A DNA stretch of 64,000 nt from BOKV01 sp049289295 (GCA_049289295.1 JBATLL010000075.1:62001-126000); one strand, 5' to 3'; positions 1-9,506 are shown, numbered from the stretch's first letter. Notes: generated by a model not told the origin, from the sequence alone. A program made the numbers and translations.

Positions 1-984
1 ACCACGGTTGCGGGCGAAGAAGCCAGCAGGGCGTTTCGCGCCAGGGGAGCCAGGTATCTGGCGATCGCAAAGGCCATGAACCATGGTGGCAGAAAGGTGC
101 CAGGCGCCCCACGCCCGAAGCCTGCACCTGCGCTGCACCTTCGCCCCAAGCGCCTGTCAATCACCGAGATAGAAACCTGGATTCGCGATCCGTATGTGAT
201 CCATGCCCGGCACGTGCTAGGCCTGAGGCCGCTGCCACCGCTGGAAAGAACCGCCGATCCGGCGCTTCGCGGAACACTGTATCATGAGGTCCTCGCCCGG
301 TTTGTCCTGGAGCGACCCGCTGAGGAAAACGCCGAAGAAGCGAATAAGCGCATTGGCGCGATTTGCGCGGCAGTTTTTGCGATGAACAATGTTCCAGCAC
401 CCGTGGCGGTTAACTGGTTGCCGCGCTTCATGGCAATTGCACGATTGTTCATCGACTGGGACAGCGGACTCAATGCCCGCTCCAAACAAACATTTGTCGA
501 AAAGAGCGGCTCAATCCTCATGGCCAATGGAGAATTTCAGCTCAGAGGCATTGCCGACCGGATCGAGGTGTTGAAGGACGGTTCGGTGGCTATCTTCGAC
601 TACAAGACCGGCTCATCGCCCAGCGTAAAGGTCGCCCGCGGCCTCTCTCCCCAATTGCTGCTCGAAGGCGCCATGGCGGAACGCGGTGCATTTGACCTGA
701 CGAAAGGCGTGAACATCAGCGACCTGGCATTCGTGAGGCTGCAGACGGGCGAGGAACTGAAGGTTGAATCGCTGACCAAACCGGACAAGGACTTTCTTCC
801 CTTCGCTGAACAGATAACCTTGGCCTGGAAGCGACTGGAAAAGCAGATCGCTGACTATCGCAGGCCAGAGCAAGCCTATGTCTCACGCTATGCACCATTC
901 AGGCAGGCCGACATGTCGGGAGACTATGATCATCTGGCGCGTACGCGAGAATGGTCCAATGGCGGTGAGGACGAAAATGAGTAG
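1..984 (+). CDS. addB: AddB, C-terminal nuclease part (5' end cut)
   Basis: The reading frame is open from base 1, so only the last 327 residues are visible; AddB proteins are about 1000 residues or longer, so the helicase-like N-terminal part lies outside the window. The visible part carries the PD-(D/E)XK nuclease fold of the RecB family: a GTLYHEVLARF helix with its conserved histidine (about bases 271-303), then GIADRIE and the catalytic strand IFDYKTG (about 592-612), and a glutamine-bearing helix SPQLLLEGAM. In the AddAB helicase-nuclease this subunit cuts one strand during double-strand break resection before RecA loading. I see no C-terminal cysteine cluster of the Bacillus iron-sulphur type. 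The stop overlaps the addA start, so the two are translationally coupled. Confidence 0.9.
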   Translation, partial: TTVAGEEASRAFRARGARYLAIAKAMNHGGRKVPGAPRPKPAPALHLRPKRLSITEIETWIRDPYVIHARHVLGLRPLPPLERTADPALRGTLYHEVLARFVLERPAEENAEEANKRIGAICAAVFAMNNVPAPVAVNWLPRFMAIARLFIDWDSGLNARSKQTFVEKSGSILMANGEFQLRGIADRIEVLKDGSVAIFDYKTGSSPSVKVARGLSPQLLLEGAMAERGAFDLTKGVNISDLAFVRLQTGEELKVESLTKPDKDFLPFAEQITLAWKRLEKQIADYRRPEQAYVSRYAPFRQADMSGDYDHLARTREWSNGGEDENE

Positions 985-3900
985 CAGTCCAGCCATTCCG
1001 CCCGAGACCAGGGTAGCGCAATCGGAAGCCAGCAACCCTTCCCATTCAGCCTGGGTTTCGGCCAATGCCGGGTCTGGCAAGACTTTCGTCCTCGCCCGCC
1101 GCGTAATTCGCCTGCTTCTGGATGGTGTTGTGCCAACCCGCATCCTTTGCCTCACCTTCACCAAGGCTGCGGCTGCGGAAATGTCCAATCGCATCTTTGA
1201 TGAGCTAGGCCGCTGGGTTCGCCTGGACGATGAAGCGCTTTCAAACCAGCTCATCGATTACATGGGCCGCAAGCCCGGACCGCGCGAAATGGCACGGGCG
1301 CGCACCCTTTTTGCCCTGTCACTCGACACACCGGGCGGATTGAAGATCCAGACCATTCACGCCTTCTGCGAAGCCCTGCTTCACCAATTCCCGCTCGAGG
1401 CAAATGTTGCCGGTAACTTCCAGGTTCTTGATGAAGCGGGGCAGGCTGAGCTTGTCTCGGAAGCGAAATTGCGAACCTTGAGTGCACTGGAAGGCAGTGG
1501 TGACATTGCTGGCGAACTGCGTCTTGCACATGGACGCCTGCTTGAATTTGCGTCCGATCAAACACTCGACAAGGTGATCAACGAAATACTGAAAAAAAGA
1601 AACGAATTCCTCGAATGGACCAGAGGTGACGCGCTGGCGGCCATGGCGGATGTCTGGAAGCATCTCGATTTCGATGGCAGTGATGATGAGGAAGCGCTGA
1701 TGGTTTCCCTGTCGGCGCTCAAGCACATCACACGCGAGCAATTACAGGTTCTGGCGGAAGCAGCGCTTGGCGATGGTGGCGCGAGCAATCGGGAATTCCA
1801 CGCAAAGGCTATCGCGTTACTGGCCATGGCACCTGGACGCGAGGCGCTCAGGAAACGCGAAGCCCTACTTCTTACACAGAAAAGGGAGCCGCGAAAAAAT
1901 TTCGTCTTTGGCCAGGTTCCAGGAACACATCAGAATCTGGTGGGCCTGCTCGAACAGGAGGCGGTCTACTGCGTTCAATGTCTGGAACGCCTGGGCGATC
2001 TGGAAATCACGCGAAACTCGCAGGATCTTTTCCTGCTCGTCCAAACCATCCTTGAACATTATCAGGGCCTGAAACGACGCCAGGGCGCGGCAGACTTCAA
2101 CGACCTGATCACGGCTGCGGCAAACCTGCTCAACCGGTCCGATGTACGCAGCTGGGTTCAATACAAGCTCGACCAAGGAATTGATCATGTGCTCGTGGAC
2201 GAGGCGCAGGACACGAGCCCTCAGCAGTGGCAAATCATCAATGCGATAATCGAGGAGTTCCATGCCGGGGCTGGCGTTTCCGGGCGCAATCGAACCGTCT
2301 TTGCGGTCGGGGATGAAAAGCAGTCCATCTACTCATTCCAGGGGGCTGACCCACGCGGCTTTTCCGAACAGCGCTCGCGTCTTCGCAGGCTGTTCGAACA
2401 AGCGGGCAAGACGCTGAAACCCGTCCCGCTTAACCTGTCGTTCCGTTCGACGCCGGACGTGCTGGGAGCGGTTGACACCGTTTTCAGGAATCCGGAAAAC
2501 GCCAAGGGACTGTCCTATTCGGGAGAAGCGGTCACACATACGGCAGTCCGCGCGAACGATCCTGGCGAAGTTCGAATCTGGCCGGTCATCGAAGCGGAAA
2601 AGGCCGAGCCCAAGACGGAGTGGAACGCTCCCATCGACAGCCTGACGCCCAATGAACCCCCGCTTGTCCTTGCCAATCGGATAGCAACCACCATCAATGG
2701 CTGGGTGCGGGACAAGGAATGGCTTCAAGGCAGGGGCAGGCCGGTTCGCTGTGGCGACATCCTCATACTGGTTCGAAAGCGTGATCGATTCGCTACCGCA
2801 ATGATACGTGCGTTGAAGGAACTTGGCCTATCCATCGCAGGTGCAGATCGTCTCAAGCTGACAGAACATATTGCGTCGGAAGACCTGATGGCGCTGGGTC
2901 GCGTGATGTGCCTGCCGGAAGATGACCTGGCACTCGCCGGACTTTTGAAGAGCCCCCTGTTCTGCGTGAGCGACGATGAACTGATTGCGTTGGCATCAAA
3001 CCGGGATGGCCAGCCATTGTGGGATCGGCTCCAGAACCTGAATGAAGACGTTGGTCTGGACCTGGCAGAACGATGCAGGGAGATCGTGGCAAGACTGAAG
3101 AACTGGCGCGAGCTTGCGGCAACCTTGCCGCCGCATCAGTTCTACGCATTCGTGCTGGGTCCAGGCGGCGCGCGAAAGGCGCTTCTGGCACGACTGGGGT
3201 CAGAAGCTGAAGACATTCTCGACACGTTTGAACAGGGTGCGCTGAGCTTTGAAGCAAAGGGGGGAAGCCTAGAGGGTTTCCTGGCATCGCTGATGCGCGA
3301 CTCGCCGGAAATCAAGCGGGAAATCGATCTCGAGCAGGATGAGATTCGCGTCATCACGGTACATGCGGCCAAGGGGCTTGAAGCACCAATCGTCTTTCTT
3401 GTAGATCCATGCTCCAGGCCCTTTTCCAGTTCGCATGAACCCGAATTCGTTCCGATTGGAACACAGGGCATCCATCCCGGCTATCTGTGGCGTAGTGGCG
3501 GCCGGAACTCCAAGGCGCTGGCGGATCGCCTGGCGCTTGTGCGACAGGATGCTGAGGAAGAGTACAGGCGGCTCCTTTATGTCGGCATGACGCGGGCTGC
3601 CGACAGGCTGATCGTGTGCGGCTACAAGGGGACGCAAGCGATCAACCATGCCCATTGGCACAAGATGATCGAATCCGCGCTCAGGGATGGAGCACGTTCC
3701 GTACTCGATGACGCGGGCAATGTTACGGAGCTTGTCTGGCAGACCAGTCCCGAACGACCAGGCGGAATTGGAAAACCCAAGTATGCCATAGCCAGCATGG
3801 AGAAGGCGGGAGAAGCTGTGAACCTGCCAGACAAACTTCCAGCCGAACCTTCGCTGCCAAGACCCCTCAACCCCTCTCAGGCATTCCGTTTCCTTGACGA

Positions 3901-4486
3901 AAGTGCGATCGCAACCAGCAAGCAGATGGCGGGTGATCCACAGATCGCGGCCAATGAGCGGCAATTTGCGCTGGAGCGTGGCAGCGCAATCCACACTTTG
4001 CTGCAATATCTGCCGGACATTGATCTGGAGAGGCGCGCTGCAACGGGTGAAGAATGGCTCGCACGAACCTATCCGCAATGGCCGGGCTCCATGCGTGGAG
4101 AGGTCCTAGCCCTTGCTAACGCGATCCTGACGAAGGAATCGCTGCAGCCCCTGTTCGGACCCAATAGCCGGGCGGAAGCTGCAATCGCAGGAACCATCCG
4201 CCATGGTAGTGCTGATCTGCCAGTTTCAGGCCAGATAGATCGGCTGGCCATTCTGGACGACTGTGTCCTGCTTGCTGACTTCAAGACAGACCAGCACCCA
4301 CCCCATTCGCCTGAAGCGACAAATACCAGGTATCTCCTCCAGCTGGCGCTTTACAGAAACCTTCTGCGCGAGATCTATCCCGCACGGATGGTTCGTTGCC
4401 TACTGGTGTGGACCGCGAATGCAGATGTGCATGAAGTCGATGATCAACGCATGGACGCGGTACTTTCGCGGCTTACGGTAAAGTGA
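977..4486 (+). CDS. addA: AddA helicase-nuclease subunit
   Basis: An UvrD/RecB-type superfamily 1 helicase fused to a C-terminal nuclease, 1169 residues, the usual size for alphaproteobacterial AddA. Motifs in order: Walker A ANAGSGKT (residues 30-37), motif Ia LTFTKAAAAEM, motif II VDEAQD (about 407), motif III GDEKQSIYSFQGA, motif V VHAAKGLEAPIVFL, motif VI LLYVGMTRAADRL, and near the C-terminus the nuclease strand ADFKTD (about 1100). It unwinds broken DNA ends 3' to 5' and cuts the 3' strand together with AddB. I chose ATG 977 because GGTGAGG lies a few bases upstream and it overlaps the addB stop; ATG 959 (six residues longer) is the alternative. No other repair gene follows. Confidence 0.95.
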   Translation: MSSSPAIPPETRVAQSEASNPSHSAWVSANAGSGKTFVLARRVIRLLLDGVVPTRILCLTFTKAAAAEMSNRIFDELGRWVRLDDEALSNQLIDYMGRKPGPREMARARTLFALSLDTPGGLKIQTIHAFCEALLHQFPLEANVAGNFQVLDEAGQAELVSEAKLRTLSALEGSGDIAGELRLAHGRLLEFASDQTLDKVINEILKKRNEFLEWTRGDALAAMADVWKHLDFDGSDDEEALMVSLSALKHITREQLQVLAEAALGDGGASNREFHAKAIALLAMAPGREALRKREALLLTQKREPRKNFVFGQVPGTHQNLVGLLEQEAVYCVQCLERLGDLEITRNSQDLFLLVQTILEHYQGLKRRQGAADFNDLITAAANLLNRSDVRSWVQYKLDQGIDHVLVDEAQDTSPQQWQIINAIIEEFHAGAGVSGRNRTVFAVGDEKQSIYSFQGADPRGFSEQRSRLRRLFEQAGKTLKPVPLNLSFRSTPDVLGAVDTVFRNPENAKGLSYSGEAVTHTAVRANDPGEVRIWPVIEAEKAEPKTEWNAPIDSLTPNEPPLVLANRIATTINGWVRDKEWLQGRGRPVRCGDILILVRKRDRFATAMIRALKELGLSIAGADRLKLTEHIASEDLMALGRVMCLPEDDLALAGLLKSPLFCVSDDELIALASNRDGQPLWDRLQNLNEDVGLDLAERCREIVARLKNWRELAATLPPHQFYAFVLGPGGARKALLARLGSEAEDILDTFEQGALSFEAKGGSLEGFLASLMRDSPEIKREIDLEQDEIRVITVHAAKGLEAPIVFLVDPCSRPFSSSHEPEFVPIGTQGIHPGYLWRSGGRNSKALADRLALVRQDAEEEYRRLLYVGMTRAADRLIVCGYKGTQAINHAHWHKMIESALRDGARSVLDDAGNVTELVWQTSPERPGGIGKPKYAIASMEKAGEAVNLPDKLPAEPSLPRPLNPSQAFRFLDESAIATSKQMAGDPQIAANERQFALERGSAIHTLLQYLPDIDLERRAATGEEWLARTYPQWPGSMRGEVLALANAILTKESLQPLFGPNSRAEAAIAGTIRHGSADLPVSGQIDRLAILDDCVLLADFKTDQHPPHSPEATNTRYLLQLALYRNLLREIYPARMVRCLLVWTANADVHEVDDQRMDAVLSRLTVK

Positions 4487-4507
4487 GATGGCCATTGGCG
4501 GAGCGCC

Positions 4508-4539
4508 CTTGACTGGGAGTAGTGGGATACCTACTTTTG
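4508..4539 (+). promoter_or_regulatory. Candidate trxA promoter (RpoH- or sigma-70-like)
   Basis: The elements CTTG, 18 bases, then CCTACTTTTG match the alphaproteobacterial heat-shock promoter CTTG-N17-18-CYTATNTNNG at all specified positions but one. The same DNA can be read as a housekeeping promoter, TTGACT (4509-4514), 17 bases, TACTTT (4532-4537). It lies 70 bases before trxA in the only intergenic space between addA and trxA. Either reading would give a short leader. Confidence 0.5.
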
Positions 4540-4608
4540 GATAGAAATATTACGCATCACTAATATAATGAGTCGCCTGAACATCCCCGCGATTCGGAAG
4601 GAGCTAAA

Positions 4609-4929
4609 ATGACGACGATCAAGGTGGACAAGAGCAATTTCCAGACTGACGTCCTGGGTTCAGACGTTCCAGTCGTGGTGGATTTCTGGGCTGAATGGTG
4701 CGGTCCATGCAAGATGATCGCTCCCAGCCTCGAGGAAATCTCCAAGGAGATGGCTGGCAAGGTAAAGATCACCAAACTCAACATCGACGAGAATCCGGAA
4801 CTTGCCGCACAGTATGGCGTGCGTTCCATCCCGACGCTGATGCTTTTCAAGGGCGGCGAACCTGCCTCGATGCAGGTTGGCGCGCGGCCCAAGTCGGCAC
4901 TTGCTGACTGGATCAAGAGCGCAAGCTGA
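4609..4929 (+). CDS. trxA: Thioredoxin 1
   Basis: A 106-residue classic cytoplasmic thioredoxin, full length for the family. The redox site WCGPCK lies at residues 30-35 (cysteines 31 and 34), the buried aspartate is in VVVDFWAEW, and the cis-proline is P75 in RSIPTLMLF. It reduces protein disulfides using electrons from thioredoxin reductase, which is not in this window. GGAGC sits about eight bases before the ATG. The gene has its own promoter region and is followed at once by a strong terminator, so it is probably monocistronic. It faces folC, with the terminator shared between them. Confidence 0.97.
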   Translation: MTTIKVDKSNFQTDVLGSDVPVVVDFWAEWCGPCKMIAPSLEEISKEMAGKVKITKLNIDENPELAAQYGVRSIPTLMLFKGGEPASMQVGARPKSALADWIKSAS

Positions 4930-4950
4930 AATCTCGAATTCGAGATGAAG

Positions 4951-4978
4951 AGCCGGGGCCCTGTGCCCCGGCTTTCTT
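4951..4978 (+). terminator. Rho-independent terminator after trxA
   Basis: A 9-base-pair stem, AGCCGGGGC paired with GCCCCGGCT, with a 5-base loop, is followed by TTCTT. It ends trxA. The T-rich end overlaps the folC stop codon on the other strand. The complement of the hairpin would also form on the folC transcript, so it may act in both directions, though the A-rich side needed for that is weak. Confidence 0.85.
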
Positions 4979-6293
4979 ATTCGGGTGGCGTGCCGTTTTC
5001 CCGCAGAACCTCGCCTACGAGGTAGAGCGAGCCGCAGATGAGGATTCGCGCAGGCGCCAAGTCTCCCGACAGGCGGGCCGTTTCATTGACGGCTTCCAGG
5101 AGCGAAGCCGAATCATCGGCTTGCAGTCCACAATCTCGCGCAATTTCCTTCAGGGCGGATGGGTCGAAACCTGAATCGCTATCGCTGACAGGCGTTGTCA
5201 CGACGCGTTCCACCAGGCCCGTGAAGGCATCAAAGAAGCCGCGCGGCTCCTTGGTAGTCAGCATTCCCACCAGCATGATTACCGGCATTGGCCTGATATC
5301 GTTGAGATCGGCCAGGACAGATGCGACGACCTTTCCAGCGGAGGGATTGTGCCCGCCGTCGATCCAAACCTCGCAACCAGGCGGAAAACGATCCGCAATC
5401 GTGCCTGGCCGAAGCCGTTCCATGCGCCCTGGCCACACAACCTTCTGCATGCCGATCTCAAAGGCTTCGTCCTTCAAATTCAGACCGGCATGCCGGATGG
5501 AAGCAATGGCCGTAGCCGCGTTTTCAAGTTGATGCCTGCCCTTGAGTCGGGGCAGGGGAAGGTCGAGCAGGCCCGTGGTGTCCTGATAGACAAGGCGGCC
5601 GGCCTGCTCGTAATAATCAAAGTCCCTTCCGGCGATCATTGCCGGACAATTGCGCTCCTGCGCCCAGTCTGCGAGCAGGTCTGCGATTTCATCCTGTTGT
5701 CGCCCGATCACCACGGGCCGACCGGGTTTCATGATACCCGCTTTTTCGAAGGCGATCTTTGCAACGGTATCACCCAGATATGCCTGGTGATCGAGGTCGA
5801 TATTCGTGATGACGCTGACCAGCGGGCTGGTGATCACATTGGTGGCGTCGAACCTGCCACCCAGACCTACTTCGACAATGGAAAAATCGGCTTGTGCTTC
5901 GGAAAACAGAATGAACATCACTGCCGAAAGGATTTCGAAAACGGTTATTGGTTCACCGTCATTGGCGCGCGCAACCCGTGCAATCGCGTCCTCGAGCGTG
6001 GCGTCATCAGCCAACCTGCCGCCGCCTGGCGCTGCTATCCGGTATCGCTCGTGCCAATTGACCAGATGCGGGGAGGTGTGGACATGCACCATCCTGCCGC
6101 CTGCCTCGAGGATGGCTCGGCAGAATGCAATGGTCGAACCCTTGCCATTGGTGCCAGCCACATGAATGGCGGGAGGAATCTTCAGCTGCGGATTTCCCAA
6201 CCGTGCCAGCAATCGCGTGATCCGGTCCAGGGACAGGTCAAACCCCTTGGGATGAACGGCAGACAATCCCGCGATCAGTGCATCGGCGCTCAT
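4977..6293 (-). CDS. folC: Folylpolyglutamate / dihydrofolate synthase
   Basis: A 438-residue Mur-ligase-fold enzyme that adds glutamate to dihydropteroate and to folates, using ATP. The P-loop GTNGKGST is at residues 47-54, followed by HTSPHLVNWHERY (folate/omega loop region), SIVEVGLGGRFDATN, NIDLDHQAYLG and, in the C-terminal domain, WIDGGHNPSAGK. All these are standard for FolC. It is the last gene of the minus-strand run trpF-trpB-trpA-accD-folC, an order common in alphaproteobacteria. The ATG at 6293 lies 49 bases after the accD stop. Its own 3' end runs into the trxA terminator. Confidence 0.95.
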   Translation of the reverse strand: MSADALIAGLSAVHPKGFDLSLDRITRLLARLGNPQLKIPPAIHVAGTNGKGSTIAFCRAILEAGGRMVHVHTSPHLVNWHERYRIAAPGGGRLADDATLEDAIARVARANDGEPITVFEILSAVMFILFSEAQADFSIVEVGLGGRFDATNVITSPLVSVITNIDLDHQAYLGDTVAKIAFEKAGIMKPGRPVVIGRQQDEIADLLADWAQERNCPAMIAGRDFDYYEQAGRLVYQDTTGLLDLPLPRLKGRHQLENAATAIASIRHAGLNLKDEAFEIGMQKVVWPGRMERLRPGTIADRFPPGCEVWIDGGHNPSAGKVVASVLADLNDIRPMPVIMLVGMLTTKEPRGFFDAFTGLVERVVTTPVSDSDSGFDPSALKEIARDCGLQADDSASLLEAVNETARLSGDLAPARILICGSLYLVGEVLRENGTPPE

Positions 6294-6342
6294 GTTGATT
6301 TTCCCGAGCCGGTGTTACCTGGCTGAATGCAACTCGACCTGG

Positions 6343-7260
6343 TCAGGCGCTTTCGGCCGACGGCGCGGCCTGTGACTTGTCTCCCTCATAGCCAAGCAAT
6401 ATCGGTTCGACCGCTCTCTTGGTGAGCAGACCCACGATCCGGGTTATGGTCGATTTGAGTTCCTTACGCGGAACCACGATATCGATCATGCCATGTTCTT
6501 CCAGATATTCGGCGGTCTGGAAATCCTCGGGCAGTTTTTCGCGTATGGTCTGCTCGATCACTCGGCGGCCGGCAAACCCGATGACGGCACCAGGTTCAGC
6601 AATGTGGATATCACCCAGCATGGCATAAGATGCCGAAACGCCTCCCGTGGTCGGGTTGGTGAGGACGACAATGTAGGGAACACCAGCCTCCTTCATCATT
6701 TCCACTGCGACTGTTGTGCGCGGCAACTGCATCAGCGACAGAATACCTTCCTGCATGCGCGCGCCGCCCGATGCAGCGAAAAGGACCAGTGGCAGTCCGT
6801 CACTGGCTGCGGTCATCATGCCCTTGATGATCATTTCACCTGCCGCCATGCCAAGCGATCCGCCGATGAACCGCATGTCGTGCACAACTGCGACCATCTC
6901 GATACCGTTGACCTTGCCACGAGCGGCGAGGACAGAATCGTCCATGCCCGTGTTTCGCCGATGTTCCTTGATCTTGTCGGAGTAGCGGCTCTTGTCGCGG
7001 AACTTGAGTGGATCAGGCGTCACCGACGGCGCTTCGATCAGCACATATTCGGACTTGTCGAAGAAGTAGCCGAGACGCTCCGTGGCGGTGATGCGCATGT
7101 GGTAGCCGGAATTCGGGATGACTCCCATATTGGCTTCCAGGTCCTTGTGGAAGACCATTTCCCCAGTCTGGGGACATTTCACCCATAGGTTCTCCGGCAT
7201 CTGCTTGCGATTGAGCAGGTTCCCGATTTTCGGCCTAACGAAACTCGTAATCCAGTTCAT
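6343..7260 (-). CDS. accD: Acetyl-CoA carboxylase carboxyltransferase beta
   Basis: Beta subunit of the carboxyltransferase that moves CO2 from carboxybiotin to acetyl-CoA, first step of fatty acid synthesis; it works with AccA, not in this window. It is 305 residues when started at ATG 7260, preceded by GGAAGG; the frame extends 20 codons further upstream but without a ribosome site. The crotonase-type core is intact (LFAASGGARMQEG, NPTTGGVSASYAMLGD, GFAGRRVIEQT). The N-terminal four-cysteine zinc ribbon of E. coli AccD is gone: only C29 remains, the other three positions being T32, I48 and S51, with spacing otherwise kept. My recollection is that rhizobial AccDs show the same loss. Confidence 0.96.
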   Translation of the reverse strand: MNWITSFVRPKIGNLLNRKQMPENLWVKCPQTGEMVFHKDLEANMGVIPNSGYHMRITATERLGYFFDKSEYVLIEAPSVTPDPLKFRDKSRYSDKIKEHRRNTGMDDSVLAARGKVNGIEMVAVVHDMRFIGGSLGMAAGEMIIKGMMTAASDGLPLVLFAASGGARMQEGILSLMQLPRTTVAVEMMKEAGVPYIVVLTNPTTGGVSASYAMLGDIHIAEPGAVIGFAGRRVIEQTIREKLPEDFQTAEYLEEHGMIDIVVPRKELKSTITRIVGLLTKRAVEPILLGYEGDKSQAAPSAESA

Positions 7261-7375
7261 TCCGTCTTTTTTCCTTCCATGGACCACGCCCACATTTGCT
7301 GGTTGGCGGAGACCCTGCATTCCTTATGCGGCGAAATTCAGCCGGTACAAGGTCCGGCTGTCAACCGCCAGCCTG

Positions 7376-8218
7376 TCAGATGACTGCCTTTCTTTTCGAC
7401 ACCGCCCTCACGCCTTCAGCCAGTTCTCGCACCAGTCCTGTGACGGCAGCCACGGTCCCACCGGTTGCCTTGCCATTCTTGTCCAGGCTTGCGGCGATTG
7501 CGGCAACGATTGCCGAACCCACGACAACCCCATCTGCAGCCTCGCCGATGGCCTGCGCCTGTTGTGCGTTGCGTACACCGAAGCCTACCGCAACCGGCAG
7601 ATCGGTAGATGCCTTGATCCGCTTGACCGAAGCAGCAACCGAAGTCGGGTCGGGGGTCGCGGCACCGGTAATGCCGGTGATTGAAACGTAATAGACAAAC
7701 CCGGACGTGTTCTGCAGAACCCTGGGAAGGCGGGCTGCATCGGTTGTCGGCGTGGCAAGGCGTATGAAATTCAATCCCGCTTCAATGGCAGGAATGCACA
7801 GTTCATCATCTGCTTCAGGCGGAAGATCGACGATGATGAGGCCATCAACCCCGGATGCTTTTGCATCGGCAAGAAAGCGGGTGTTTCCATAGATATAGAT
7901 CGGGTTGTAATAGCCCATCAGGATAACAGGGGTCTCGGCATCGCTTTCGCGAAATTCCCGCACCATTTCGAGAGTCCTGATCATGGTCTGCCCGGCTTTC
8001 AGGGCACGCTGCCCGGCCAGCTGGATAGCAGGGCCGTCAGCCATCGGATCGGAAAAGGGCATGCCGATCTCGATCACGTCAGCCCCGGCATCGGGAAGCG
8101 CGCGCAGGATATCGAGCGATGTCTGATAGTCCGGATCGCCCGCGGTCACGAAGGTGACAAGAGCGGGCCTGCCAATGGCCTTCAACTTGGCGAATCGGTG
8201 GTCAATACGAGTTGTCAT
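7376..8218 (-). CDS. trpA: Tryptophan synthase alpha chain
   Basis: TIM-barrel subunit, 280 residues, that splits indole-3-glycerol phosphate into indole and glyceraldehyde 3-phosphate; indole passes to TrpB. The catalytic pair is E50 (in ADVIEIGMPFSDP) and D61 (in MADGPAIQ), matching E49 and D60 of E. coli. The phosphate-binding GVRNAQQA and GVVVGSAIV segments follow. The open frame runs on upstream to 8623, but that part is the shadow of trpB; ATG 8218, 20 bases after the trpB stop, gives the normal N-terminus. A 115-base gap separates its end from accD. Confidence 0.97.
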   Translation of the reverse strand: MTTRIDHRFAKLKAIGRPALVTFVTAGDPDYQTSLDILRALPDAGADVIEIGMPFSDPMADGPAIQLAGQRALKAGQTMIRTLEMVREFRESDAETPVILMGYYNPIYIYGNTRFLADAKASGVDGLIIVDLPPEADDELCIPAIEAGLNFIRLATPTTDAARLPRVLQNTSGFVYYVSITGITGAATPDPTSVAASVKRIKASTDLPVAVGFGVRNAQQAQAIGEAADGVVVGSAIVAAIAASLDKNGKATGGTVAAVTGLVRELAEGVRAVSKRKAVI

Positions 8219-8238
8219 GTCCTGTTGATCCGGTCTTC

Positions 8239-9459
8239 TTACAACTGGTGCCCGAGAATCCTGCCGACCGTGAAGACATCCTTGTCCCCACGTCCACACA
8301 GGTTCATCACGATAATCTGGTCCTTGCGCATCGAAGGGGCGCGCTTGACCACTTCGGCGAGTGCATGGGACGGTTCGAGCGCCGGAATGATGCCTTCGAG
8401 CCTGCACAAAAGCTGGAAAGCCTCCAACGCCTCGTCGTCCTTGATCGGCACATAGTCGACGCGGCCCGAGTCCTTGAGCCAGGAATGTTCGGGACCTATG
8501 CCTGGATAATCGAGACCAGCGGAGATGGAGTGGCCTTCCTTGATCTGACCGTCTTCGTCCTGCAGCAGGTAGGTTCGGTTGCCGTGCAGAACTCCGGGAG
8601 CGCCAGCAGTGATCGAGGCACAATGCTCATCGCCTTCAAGGCCGTGACCCCCTGCTTCGACACCGACAATGCGCACGTCCTTGTCATCGAGGAACGGATG
8701 GAAAAGGCCGATCGCGTTCGATCCACCGCCAACTGCAGCAATCAGCATGTCGGGCAGACGGCCTTCCGCTTCCATCATCTGGCCACGCAGTTCATTTCCG
8801 ATCACCGACTGGAAGTCGCGCACAAGTTCCGGATAGGGGTGTGGGCCTGCTGCCGTACCGATGATGTAATAGGTATCGGATACGTTGGTAACCCAGTCGC
8901 GCAGCGCCTCGTTCATGGCATCCTTCAATGTGCCCGCGCCAGACGTGACGGGAATGACTTCCGCGCCCAGCAGTTTCATGCGGAAGACGTTTGGCGACTG
9001 GCGCTCCACGTCCGTCTTGCCCATGTAGACGATGCAGGGATAGCCAAAGCGGGCTGACACGGTCGCACTTGCCACGCCATGCTGACCAGCGCCCGTTTCA
9101 GCGATGATGCGCGTCTTGCCCATGCGGCGGGCGAGCAATATCTGACCAAGGCAATTGTTGATCTTGTGGCTGCCGGTGTGGTTCAGCTCATCGCGCTTGA
9201 AATAGACTTTTGCACCGCCCAGATGCTGTGTCAGCCGTTCGGCGAAATAGAGCGGGGATGGCCTGCCGGTATAGTGCTTGTGGAGCGAGGCAAGCTCGGC
9301 ATGGAACTCCGGATCCGCTTTGGCCTGCCTGTAGGCCTTTTCGAGTTCCAGTATGTTGGGCATGAGGGTTTCGGCGACATAGCGGCCGCCGAAAATTCCG
9401 AAATGTCCATTCTCATCCGGTCCAGTGCGGAATGAATTTGGTTCGACAGCCTTGGTCAC
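8239..9459 (-). CDS. trpB: Tryptophan synthase beta chain
   Basis: PLP enzyme, 406 residues, joining indole and serine to give tryptophan. The Schiff-base lysine is K99 in GSHKINN, followed by the catalytic glutamate E121 in AETGAGQHG and the phosphate-binding GGGSNAIG. The protein begins with the usual YVAETLMPNI N-terminal segment, so it is the TrpB1 form that pairs with TrpA. It lies between trpF (47 bases upstream) and trpA (20 bases downstream), the standard trpFBA arrangement. The other trp genes (trpE, trpD, trpC) are not in the window, so the pathway is split on this chromosome. Confidence 0.98.
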   Translation of the reverse strand: MTKAVEPNSFRTGPDENGHFGIFGGRYVAETLMPNILELEKAYRQAKADPEFHAELASLHKHYTGRPSPLYFAERLTQHLGGAKVYFKRDELNHTGSHKINNCLGQILLARRMGKTRIIAETGAGQHGVASATVSARFGYPCIVYMGKTDVERQSPNVFRMKLLGAEVIPVTSGAGTLKDAMNEALRDWVTNVSDTYYIIGTAAGPHPYPELVRDFQSVIGNELRGQMMEAEGRLPDMLIAAVGGGSNAIGLFHPFLDDKDVRIVGVEAGGHGLEGDEHCASITAGAPGVLHGNRTYLLQDEDGQIKEGHSISAGLDYPGIGPEHSWLKDSGRVDYVPIKDDEALEAFQLLCRLEGIIPALEPSHALAEVVKRAPSMRKDQIIVMNLCGRGDKDVFTVGRILGHQL

Positions 9460-9506
9460 CTTCAGCCTGCTCCTGTCAAAACGGGAAAATCTTTCCCAGT
9501 ACGGCC

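Noticed and set aside
5349..6326. Plus-strand open frame of 325 codons opposite folC
   Set aside because: Antisense shadow of folC; no recognisable motif.
8219..8623. Upstream extension of the trpA frame
   Set aside because: It lies in trpB, and trpA has a normal start at 8218 after a 20-base gap.
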